Assembly: GCA_959605945.1 (NCBI GenBank)
Contig: CAUHGY010000055.1
Location: 1-12,061 of the forward strand
Source: an uncultured Clostridia bacterium
Lineage (GTDB): Bacteria > Bacillota > Clostridia > Christensenellales > Borkfalkiaceae
Reading direction: 5' to 3'
DNA length: 12,061 nucleotides
The translations under genes and the position numbers were made by a program. Shown in pieces: positions 1-6,126 of this stretch; position 1 is the stretch's first letter, and each line of letters begins with the position of its first letter. The notes below the pieces were generated by a model. The model did no database searches, was not told the origin of the DNA, and worked only from the letters and a program-made list of their open reading frames with translations.

Positions 1-225
1 TGCAAGTTTCAACTTGGTGCCCACGCCATCCGTGCCGCTGACCAGCACAGGCTTCTTGATGCCTTTGAGATCAAGTTCGAAAAGACCGCCGAATCCGCCT
101 ATATCGTCGCAAACGCCTGCCGTTTTCGTTTTGGCTATATGTTTTTTCATGAGCTCAACCGCTCTGTACCCCGCAGTTATATCCACACCTGCTTTGGCGT
201 AGCTTTCGGATTTAGAATTTTTCAT
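1..225 (-). CDS. purM: PurM, AIR synthetase (N-terminal part, runs off left edge)
   Basis: Phosphoribosylformylglycinamidine cyclo-ligase makes aminoimidazole ribotide (AIR) from FGAM with ATP, the fifth step of purine synthesis, in the cytosol. Only the first 75 residues are here. They carry the family's opening signature: SYAKAGVDI near residue 8, the VELMKKH helix, the IGGFGGLF loop, and SGTDGVGTKLKLA, which starts the ATP and substrate-binding part. The ATG at 223-225 is chosen because AAGGAG lies seven bases upstream, inside the last codons of purF; the purF stop is only six bases away, so the two are probably translationally coupled. It is the fourth gene of the purE-C-F-M operon. Identification is firm; the rest of the protein is outside the window. 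Confidence 0.95.
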   Translation of the reverse strand, partial: MKNSKSESYAKAGVDITAGYRAVELMKKHIAKTKTAGVCDDIGGFGGLFELDLKGIKKPVLVSGTDGVGTKLKLA

Positions 226-231
226 AAATTT

Positions 232-1653
232 TTACTCCTTTCCGTTCCAGCAATAAGTGCAAAGTTTGCAAGGATCTATGCCGATCGATTTTATAATGCC
301 TTCCAGCGACTGATATTCAAGCGAAGAGAATTTGAATTTTTCACATATCCTGTCGCGCATTTTTCTGCCGCGTTCGGTCGATGCGTCGCTGTATTCTTCA
401 AGATGGTTAAATCCCTCTTCGCCTTCCAGTTCCATTATGGTCACCCGCGTTATGAGTTCCATATCTCCTGTCGAACGCGAAAAATTAAGATACTTGCATC
501 CGTACATAATGGGCGGACAGGAAGAACGCATGTGAACTTCCTTTGCACCGTTTTCGTAGAGAAATTCTACCGTTTCTTTAAGCTGCGTTCCGCGTACGAT
601 CGAGTCGTCTACAAACAGCAGTTTTTTATCTTTTATCAGTTCCAGTATCGGAATCTGCTTCATCTTGGCGACCCTGTTGCGGTCGGACTGATGCGCAGGC
701 ATAAAACTTCTGGGCCAGGTGGGCGTATATTTTATAAACGGACGGGCAAACGGAACACGGCTCTCGTTTGCATAGCCTATCGCGCAGGGAGTGCCCGAAT
801 CGGGAACGCCGCTGACATAGTCCAATTCTTCGGGAACGCCCTTTTCCCTGTCCTGCTCGGCAAGTATTTTTCCGTTGCGGTAACGCATGACTTCCACATT
901 AACGCCTTCGTAATCCGATGTGGGATAACCGTAATACGTCCACAAAAACGAACAGATTTTCATCTCTTTGCCTGCGGGTATAATCTCGGTCATCGTTTCG
1001 GCGTCAAATTCCACGCCCTCTCCGGGGCCGAGCTCTTTTACCGTTTTATAACCGAGTTTCATGCACGCAAAAGACTCGAAAGACACGCAATAGCCGTTTT
1101 TGTTTTTCCCTATGATCACGGGAATCCGCCCCAACTTGTCGCGCACGGCAATGATGTTGCCGTTTTCTTTGAGTATCAGGATCGACGCCGTTCCCTTAAT
1201 TTTGCTCTGCGCATATTTAATGCCTTCGGCAAACGTCTGTTTCTGTCCGATCAGCGCCGCAACGAGATCGCATGAATTGACCGCGCCGCGAGTCATGGTT
1301 CCGAAATGCCCGCCGGAAGACAGATATTCTTTTATAAGTTCTTCGGCGTTATTGACAATTCCTATGACCGAAATGGCGTAAACGCCGAGATTGGAGCGAA
1401 CAAGCAGCGGCTGCGGATCCGAATCGCTTATGCAACCTATTGCCGAAGTGCCTTTCATCTCCTCGAAAATGCGTTCGAACTTAGTTCTGAACGGTGAGTT
1501 TTCAATATTATGTATTTCTCTCTGCAAGCCTAAATTCTCGTCAAACGCCGCCATTCCTCCGCGGCGCGTTCCGAGATGAGAATGATAATCCGTGCCGAAA
1601 AACACGTCGGATATAACGCTTTTTTTCCCCACGGCGCCGAAAAAACCGCCCAT
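232..1653 (-). CDS. purF: PurF-type amidophosphoribosyltransferase lacking the N-terminal catalytic Cys
   Basis: PurF normally makes phosphoribosylamine from PRPP and glutamine, the first committed purine step. It joins an N-terminal Ntn glutaminase domain, whose nucleophile is the N-terminal Cys, to a phosphoribosyltransferase domain. This 473-residue protein is full length. The C-terminal half looks active: SGVPDSGT at about 281-288 and the PRPP loop VDDSIVRGTQ at 348-357. Likely Fe-S ligands are C234, C386, C462/C465 and perhaps C468. The N-terminal half is very divergent. It begins MGGFFGAV where family members begin CGVFGI, the usual HRGQE region reads HLGTRRGGMA, and the first Cys is C74. 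The start is not in doubt: AAGGAG sits just upstream, overlapping the purC stop. Its place between purC and purM argues that it still serves purine synthesis, perhaps using free ammonia or a separate ammonia donor (inference). Such Cys-less PurF-like proteins may be known in other gut bacteria; I could not check. Confidence 0.9.
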   Translation of the reverse strand: MGGFFGAVGKKSVISDVFFGTDYHSHLGTRRGGMAAFDENLGLQREIHNIENSPFRTKFERIFEEMKGTSAIGCISDSDPQPLLVRSNLGVYAISVIGIVNNAEELIKEYLSSGGHFGTMTRGAVNSCDLVAALIGQKQTFAEGIKYAQSKIKGTASILILKENGNIIAVRDKLGRIPVIIGKNKNGYCVSFESFACMKLGYKTVKELGPGEGVEFDAETMTEIIPAGKEMKICSFLWTYYGYPTSDYEGVNVEVMRYRNGKILAEQDREKGVPEELDYVSGVPDSGTPCAIGYANESRVPFARPFIKYTPTWPRSFMPAHQSDRNRVAKMKQIPILELIKDKKLLFVDDSIVRGTQLKETVEFLYENGAKEVHMRSSCPPIMYGCKYLNFSRSTGDMELITRVTIMELEGEEGFNHLEEYSDASTERGRKMRDRICEKFKFSSLEYQSLEGIIKSIGIDPCKLCTYCWNGKE

Positions 1654-1662
1654 AAAATCTCC

Positions 1663-2376
1663 TTATTTCTTGCCGAACACGCGGCTGAGCATTTCGTTAT
1701 AAGCGTTTTCAACGCCGCCGAGATCTCTGCGGAAACGGTCTTTGTCGAGTTTTTCGTTTGTGTCCGCATCCCAGAAACGGCAGGTGTCCGGCGAAATCTC
1801 GTCCGCGAGAACAATCGTGCCGTCTTTAAGCCTGCCGAATTCCAGTTTGAAATCGACAAGTTTAACTTTAAGCGATTTGAAATATTCTTTAAGAACATCG
1901 TTTACTTTAAACGCCATGGAAATTATTGTTTCGATTTCTTTCTTCGTGGCCAGTTTCAATGCGAGGGCATGATAAGAATTGATAAGCGGGTCGTGCAAAT
2001 CGTCGTTTTTATATGAAAACTCGATAGTGGGGCTTTCGAATTCAATGCCCTCTTCGACCCCGTAACGCTTTGCAAACGATCCCGCGGAAATATTTCTTAT
2101 TATAACTTCGAGCGGCACTATGCTGACTTTTTTGACAACGGTTTCCCTGTCGGAAAGTTCTTCTGCGAAATGAGTGGGTACACCGCTCTTTTCAAGGAGT
2201 TGCATAAGATAGTTGGACATTCTGTTATTGACCGCGCCTTTGCCGGCAATGGTTCCTTTCTTCATGCCGTCGAATGCGGTTGCGTCGTCTTTATAGGATA
2301 CGATGACGTAATCGGGATTATCTGTGGCGAAAACTTTTTTCGCCTTGCCTTCGTAAAGCTGTTCGCATTTTTTCAT
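1663..2376 (-). CDS. purC: PurC, SAICAR synthetase
   Basis: Phosphoribosylaminoimidazole-succinocarboxamide synthase joins CAIR and aspartate with ATP to make SAICAR, in the cytosol. At 237 residues it has the usual bacterial stand-alone length. Visible hallmarks are the nucleotide-binding LYEGKAKKVF at 7-16, NNRMSNYL at 50-57, IRNISAGSFAKRYG at about 93-106, and ADEISPDTCRFWD in the C-terminal third. The ATG is preceded by AAGGAG at a seven-base spacing. It starts 19 bases after purE ends, and its stop codon overlaps the purF ribosome binding site, so all three genes are on one transcript. It uses the CAIR formed by PurE. Nothing unusual was seen. Confidence 0.97.
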   Translation of the reverse strand: MKKCEQLYEGKAKKVFATDNPDYVIVSYKDDATAFDGMKKGTIAGKGAVNNRMSNYLMQLLEKSGVPTHFAEELSDRETVVKKVSIVPLEVIIRNISAGSFAKRYGVEEGIEFESPTIEFSYKNDDLHDPLINSYHALALKLATKKEIETIISMAFKVNDVLKEYFKSLKVKLVDFKLEFGRLKDGTIVLADEISPDTCRFWDADTNEKLDKDRFRRDLGGVENAYNEMLSRVFGKK

Positions 2377-2395
2377 GATGTTTCTCCTTGAAAAA

Positions 2396-2890
2396 TTATT
2401 TTTTCAGTTTTTCTGTCAGCGCCGCATCCTTTTTGAGAACGGCGGCTTTATCGTCAAGTCTTTTGGCGTCGAGCGCTTCAGCGAGCTCCGGCGTCTCAAC
2501 GGCAAGAATCTGCACCGCCAGAAGCGCTGCATTCGCCGCTCCGTTTACGGCGACTGTGGCAACAGGTATGCCCGTCGGCATCTGCACCGTCGATAAAAGA
2601 GCGTCCATTCCGCCGAAATTTGCGCTTGCTACAGGTATTCCTATGACAGGAAGCGTAGTGTTAGCGGCTATTGCGCCTGCAAGATGAGCAGCCATGCCCG
2701 CAGCTGCAATAATGGCGCCGAAACCGTTCTTTCTGGCATTTAAGGCAAAATCTCTCGCCTCTTCCGGAGTGCGGTGCGCCGACATCACTCGCGCCTCAAC
2801 CGGCACGCCGAAACGTTCGAGCATATCGATAGCTTTGCCGACTACGGGCAAATCGCTGTCACTGCCCATGATAACGGCTACTTTTTTCAT
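2396..2890 (-). CDS. purE: PurE, class I N5-CAIR mutase
   Basis: The 164-residue protein is the PurE that produces CAIR, the PurC substrate. Class I (bacterial) type is shown by MGSDSDLP at 8-15, the SAHRTPEE loop at 37-44 with the catalytic His39, AAAGMAAHLAG at about 62-72, and the LLSTVQMPTGIPVAT strand and loop near 98-112. The start is placed at 2888-2890 because AAAGGAG lies seven bases upstream and all class I proteins begin this way. The frame is open to 2932, but that ATG would directly follow the T-tract of the leader terminator. Class I enzymes usually need PurK to make N5-CAIR; no purK is visible here, so it lies downstream, elsewhere, or is absent. It is the first gene of the operon, behind a ZTP riboswitch. 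Confidence 0.96.
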   Translation of the reverse strand: MKKVAVIMGSDSDLPVVGKAIDMLERFGVPVEARVMSAHRTPEEARDFALNARKNGFGAIIAAAGMAAHLAGAIAANTTLPVIGIPVASANFGGMDALLSTVQMPTGIPVATVAVNGAANAALLAVQILAVETPELAEALDAKRLDDKAAVLKKDAALTEKLKK

Positions 2891-2932
2891 AAAAATCTCC
2901 TTTAGTAAACGTAAACAAATCTGTTTGTTCAT

Positions 2933-2970
2933 AAAAAAGAGCGCACTTTACCTTGTAAAAATAAGTGCGC
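2933..2970 (-). terminator. Riboswitch-controlled intrinsic terminator before purE
   Basis: On the minus strand GCGCACTT (2970-2963) pairs with AAGTGCGC (2948-2941), and TCTTTTTT follows directly. The 5' arm shares bases 2970-2969 with the GGGC end of the ZTP aptamer. A ligand-stabilised aptamer should therefore compete with the terminator and allow read-through into purE. The switching mechanism is inferred from this overlap and from known ZTP riboswitches. Confidence 0.88.
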
Positions 2971-3040
2971 CCAGACGGTCGGCAGGCTAAAGCGCTTTGT
3001 TCCACGCGGTGCTCCGCTTATCCGTCAGTCGCAAAGGCTC
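2967..3040 (-). promoter_or_regulatory. ZTP (pfl) riboswitch aptamer in purE leader
   Basis: Read on the minus strand, this RNA has the conserved ZTP-riboswitch parts in order. GACUGACGG (3030-3022) comes first, then a small hairpin GCGG-AGCA-CCGC (3017-3006) and GUGGAA. The 3' block CCGACCGUCUGGGC (about 2982-2969) ends it. P1 can form from CUUUG (3036-3032) and CAAAG (2999-2995). GACGG (3026-3022) pairs with CCGUC (2978-2974) to give the pseudoknot. The usual family sequence, as I recall it, is GGCG/CGCC, so this pair keeps the helix with changed bases, which supports the call. Known ZTP riboswitches are ON switches for purine and one-carbon genes. That suits a position between a strong promoter and a terminator just before purE. 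Confidence 0.9.
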
Positions 3041-3055
3041 TTTTTTGTTGTTTTT

Positions 3056-3084
3056 ATTGTAACATTTTTTATTTTTATTGTCAA
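3056..3084 (-). promoter_or_regulatory. Housekeeping promoter of the purECFM operon
   Basis: On the minus strand TTGACA (3084-3079) is followed by exactly 17 bases and TACAAT (3061-3056), close to the sigma-A consensus. Transcription would start near 3049, about ten bases before the ZTP aptamer, leaving a leader of about 160 bases before the purE ATG. The spacer and the upstream flank are A/T-rich. Confidence 0.88.
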
Positions 3085-3096
3085 TCTTCCTCTATG

Positions 3097-3129
3097 CGGT
3101 TATCTAAATTTTAAATTTAAATATAACCG
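3097..3129. repeat. A/T-rich palindrome just upstream of the purE promoter
   Basis: CGGTTAT (3097-3103) and ATAACCG (3123-3129) are inverted copies around an inner TAAATTT/AAATTTA pair. The element ends 12 bases upstream of the purE -35 box. It could be an operator, an UP-element-like A/T stretch, or chance. I do not recognise it as a PurR box. Confidence 0.4.
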
Positions 3130-3467
3130 ATTTAAAGGTTTCAAAAAAATCGGCAAAGCAAAAAACATCTGCCGCTTAGACTTATTGCTGACGATATTTT
3201 ATATTAACATGAAAAAATCGGTCGAACCGTTTTTCCTCTGCCTGACGAAATGCGGATAAGCGTTATCGGAGACTGTTTCACGGTTTAATATTTTATCTTA
3301 ACGCCGAAAACATTATCCGCGGAAAAAAACGCATAATCTATTATGCGGCAAATGAATTAAAACCTCATAAAACGGTTTTGCCTTGATTATTTTTATAATT
3401 TTTTAATTACGGCCCGCAGCCGGGCTATCGGTTAATTTTTGCACCCAGGCTTTACCTGATAAATATA
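3130..3467. other. Gene-free spacer between gyrA and the purine operon, rich in hairpins
   Basis: I see no convincing gene here on either strand. It contains several inverted repeats: CCGATTT/AAATCGG (3127-3133, 3147-3153); a long interrupted stem made by 3252-3265 with 3299-3304 plus 3313-3320; the terminator-like hairpin at 3323-3347; AAAACC/GGTTTT near 3359-3378; and GCCCG/CGGGC near 3412-3425. No known riboswitch, 6S or SRP RNA could be matched with confidence. Confidence 0.5.
3323..3347 (-). terminator. Terminator-like hairpin inside the spacer (minus strand)
   Basis: On the minus strand CGCATAA and TTATGCG form a seven-base-pair stem with a four-base loop, followed directly by seven T residues (3329-3323). 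No gene ends just before it: gyrA ends more than 200 bases upstream and has its own hairpin. It may end a small RNA from the 3350-3467 stretch or act as a second gyrA terminator. Confidence 0.55.
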
Positions 3468-3500
3468 TCCGCCGCGCTTGATTTTCAAGCGCGGCGGATA
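3466..3500 (-). terminator. Likely gyrA terminator
   Basis: A perfect 14-base-pair G/C-rich stem (TCCGCCGCGCTTGA with its complement, 3468-3481 and 3485-3498) has a three-base loop and can extend by two A/T pairs. On the minus strand it is followed by TTTAT, a weak T-tract. It lies about 60 bases after the gyrA stop. Confidence 0.65.
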
Positions 3501-3561
3501 AATTTGTTCTGCCCGTATAATGCGATTTTACTATTTTGTTTTTATTAACCGTCTTTTGTTT

Positions 3562-6105
3562 TTATTCACCGTCCGCCGTACTTTCGGCTGCAACATTTTC
3601 CGGCGCCGTTTCTTCAGACATATCCGTTCCGGAGCCGTCTTCATCGTCGCTTTTCGGAGTTATCGCTATATTGGAAACCGAAGAATCGTCGATTTTCATT
3701 ATCCTGACGCCCTGAGTTGCGCGGCCTATACTGCTTATATCCGACGATGCCACCCTGATTATAACGCCGCCTGCAGTAATTATCATTATGTCTTCATCGG
3801 AAGAAATCAGTTTAAGATTGACGAGTTTGCCCGTCTTTTCATTGAAAATGCCGGCCTTGATGCCCTTTCCGCCGCGCTGCTGCAGCCTGTAATCTTCCAC
3901 GTTGCTGCGCTTGCCGTATCCGTGTTCGGTCATGGTTATGACTTCATAGCCGTCTTTTATTACGGCCATATCTACAATATAGTCGCCGTCGTCAAGCTCC
4001 ATGCTCTTTACGCCCTGCGTTCCTCTGCCCATGGGGCGGACGTCGCTTTCGGCAAATCTTATGCATTTACCTTCACGGGATGCCAAAATAAGCTGTGCGT
4101 TTCCGTCGGTTAGCTGCACGGAAATAAGACTGTCGCCTTCGAGAATGTTGATGGCTATTTTACCGACTTTTCTGATATTTGCAAATTCTTCGAGCGAAGT
4201 TTTCTTTATCAGACCGTTCTTTGTCGCCATTGCGATAAAGCCTTCTGCTCCCGCCTTCAACGGCAGCATTGCGCATACTTTTTCGTCCGGCTCTATCTGT
4301 ATCAGATTAACTATGGCCCTGCCGCGTGCCGTGCGCTGGGCTTCGGGTATCATATAGCCCTTTATGCTGTAAACCTTGCCTTTGTCGGTAAAAAACAGAA
4401 TGTCATCGTGCGTGGACGTTATAAACATGTTGTCGATAAAGTCCTCTTCTTTGGGTTTGTGTCCCGTGACGCCCCTTCCGCCGCGGCGCTGCGTTCTGTA
4501 TTCGGAAAGCGGCAGACGTTTTACGTACCCGAGGTGCGTCATGCTTACGACAACATCTTCTACCGGTATCATATCTTCAATGTCAATCTCGCCGTAATCA
4601 TAAGAAAGTTCTGTACGCCGCGGAGACGGATATTTGCTTTTTATCTCTTCCATATCCGCTTTGATAATCTCTTTGACCCTGTACTCGTTGGCAAGAATAT
4701 CCTTAAGATCGGCTATTATTTTTTCCAGTTCGACAAGTTCTTCGTTAAGTTTTTCCACTTCCATGGCCGTCAGTCTCTGCAGGCGCATTTCCAAAATTGC
4801 ATTGGCCTGTTTGTCGGAAAGTTCGAAACTCTCCATCAGCGCCGTGCATGCCGACTGTTTGTCGCTGCTTTTCTTGATAATTTCTATCACTTCGTCAATA
4901 TTGGCAAGCGCGATAACAAGACCTTTGACGATATGTTCCCGCTCTTCCGTCTTTGCGAGATCGTATCTGGTGCGACGGACAATGACCGATTCCTGATGGG
5001 CGATATAATGCTGCAAAATTTCTTTTATGCCCATTACCTTAGGTTCGCCGTCTACGAGGGCAAGAAGAATTATGCCGTCTTTTACCTGCAGGTTGGTGTG
5101 TTTGTAAAGCGTGTTCAAAACCACTTGCGAATTGACGTCTTTTTTAAGGTCTATGACCATGCGCATTCCGTGTCTGTCGGATTCGTCGCGTATGTCGCTT
5201 ATGCCTTCCAGACGCTTGTCTCTGACCATATCCGCTATGGTTTTAATGAGCGCGGCCTTGTTCACCTGGTAGGGAAGCTCCGTCACGACTATGCGTTCTT
5301 TGCCGTTATGTTCTTCGATTTCGCACTTGGCGCGGAGAACAAACCCGCCGCGCCCCGTCTTATATGCCTGTTTGATTGCGGCGCGCCCCATGAGAACGCC
5401 GCCCGTAGGATAGTCCGGCGCGGGTATATATTCCATTATCTCTTCCGTAGTTATATCGGGATTATCTATAAGCGCTATACACCCGTTCAAACATTCTTCG
5501 AGATTATGCGGCGGAATATTGGTCGCCATTCCCACGGCAATGCCGTCGGAACCGTTGACCAGAATGTTGGGTATGCGCGACGGCAGCACCACCGGCTGCA
5601 TTTCCGTATCGTCGAAATTGGGATAGAAATCGACCGTATCTTTGTCGATTTCTTTCAGCATCTCGTTCGCAAGTCTGGAAAGACGGGCTTCGGTGTATCT
5701 GTACGCGGCGGCCGGATCCCCGTCCACCGAACCGAAATTGCCGTGCCCGTCTACGAGCGGAAAATTTATCGAAAAATCCTGTGCCAGACGCACAAGAGCG
5801 TAATAAACCGAGCTGTCGCCGTGGGGATGATATTTACCGAGCACTTCACCGACGATTTTGGCGCATTTTTTATACGGTTTATCGCTCGTCAGCCCCATAT
5901 CGTGCATAGCGTAAAGAATTCGCCTGTGAACCGGTTTCATTCCGTCGCGGACGTCCGGTATGGCACGGGAAACGTTGACCGCCATCGCATAAGCGATAAA
6001 GGATTTTTTAACTTCGTTATTGACTTCTACGTTTATCAGCTTGGTCTTTTCAAGCGTCTGTTTAAATTCCGCGGGCAATTCCGCGCCGATTTCTCTTTTT
6101 GCCAT
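3562..6105 (-). CDS. gyrA: DNA gyrase subunit A
   Basis: GyrA cuts and rejoins DNA in the A2B2 gyrase, which adds negative supercoils using ATP hydrolysed by GyrB. The 847-residue protein has the winged-helix and tower core, with the catalytic Tyr137 in RYTEARL (136-142). The C-terminal DNA-wrapping domain starts near 515. A GyrA box QRRGGRG (539-545) marks it as gyrase rather than topoisomerase IV, and a second box-like QQRGGKG is at 742-748. The tail from about 819 is acidic and low in complexity. In the quinolone region HPHGDSSVYYALVR (93-106), Ser98 matches the usual Ser83 of E. coli, but Tyr102 replaces the Asp or Glu found at position 87. The ATG has AGGAG nine bases upstream and lies 21 bases after gyrB, so the two form an operon. 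Confidence 0.97.
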   Translation of the reverse strand: MAKREIGAELPAEFKQTLEKTKLINVEVNNEVKKSFIAYAMAVNVSRAIPDVRDGMKPVHRRILYAMHDMGLTSDKPYKKCAKIVGEVLGKYHPHGDSSVYYALVRLAQDFSINFPLVDGHGNFGSVDGDPAAAYRYTEARLSRLANEMLKEIDKDTVDFYPNFDDTEMQPVVLPSRIPNILVNGSDGIAVGMATNIPPHNLEECLNGCIALIDNPDITTEEIMEYIPAPDYPTGGVLMGRAAIKQAYKTGRGGFVLRAKCEIEEHNGKERIVVTELPYQVNKAALIKTIADMVRDKRLEGISDIRDESDRHGMRMVIDLKKDVNSQVVLNTLYKHTNLQVKDGIILLALVDGEPKVMGIKEILQHYIAHQESVIVRRTRYDLAKTEEREHIVKGLVIALANIDEVIEIIKKSSDKQSACTALMESFELSDKQANAILEMRLQRLTAMEVEKLNEELVELEKIIADLKDILANEYRVKEIIKADMEEIKSKYPSPRRTELSYDYGEIDIEDMIPVEDVVVSMTHLGYVKRLPLSEYRTQRRGGRGVTGHKPKEEDFIDNMFITSTHDDILFFTDKGKVYSIKGYMIPEAQRTARGRAIVNLIQIEPDEKVCAMLPLKAGAEGFIAMATKNGLIKKTSLEEFANIRKVGKIAINILEGDSLISVQLTDGNAQLILASREGKCIRFAESDVRPMGRGTQGVKSMELDDGDYIVDMAVIKDGYEVITMTEHGYGKRSNVEDYRLQQRGGKGIKAGIFNEKTGKLVNLKLISSDEDIMIITAGGVIIRVASSDISSIGRATQGVRIMKIDDSSVSNIAITPKSDDEDGSGTDMSEETAPENVAAESTADGE

Positions 6106-6126
6106 TTTTTGTTTCTCCTGTTATCG

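Noticed and set aside
139..1275. Long plus-strand open frame opposite purF and purM
   Set aside because: It spans the purF-purM junction in antisense, and both of those genes have strong ribosome sites and recognisable motifs.
2891..2932. Longer purE start adding 14 residues
   Set aside because: That ATG directly follows the leader terminator T-tract and has no ribosome site, whereas the ATG at 2890 has AAAGGAG and starts exactly at the family's N-terminus.
3085..3467. 6S RNA or SRP RNA gene in the spacer upstream of purE
   Set aside because: 6S genes can lie near purE in some bacteria, but no long rod with a central bubble and no SRP-type conserved loop could be found.
3400..3525. Possible c-di-GMP-I (GEMM) riboswitch after gyrA, from short strings such as GGUAAAGCCUGGGU and GAUAGCCCGGCUGC on the minus strand
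   Set aside because: The conserved GGGCAAACC and GACGCAAAGCC parts and the proper helix order are missing, and no gene follows that it could control.
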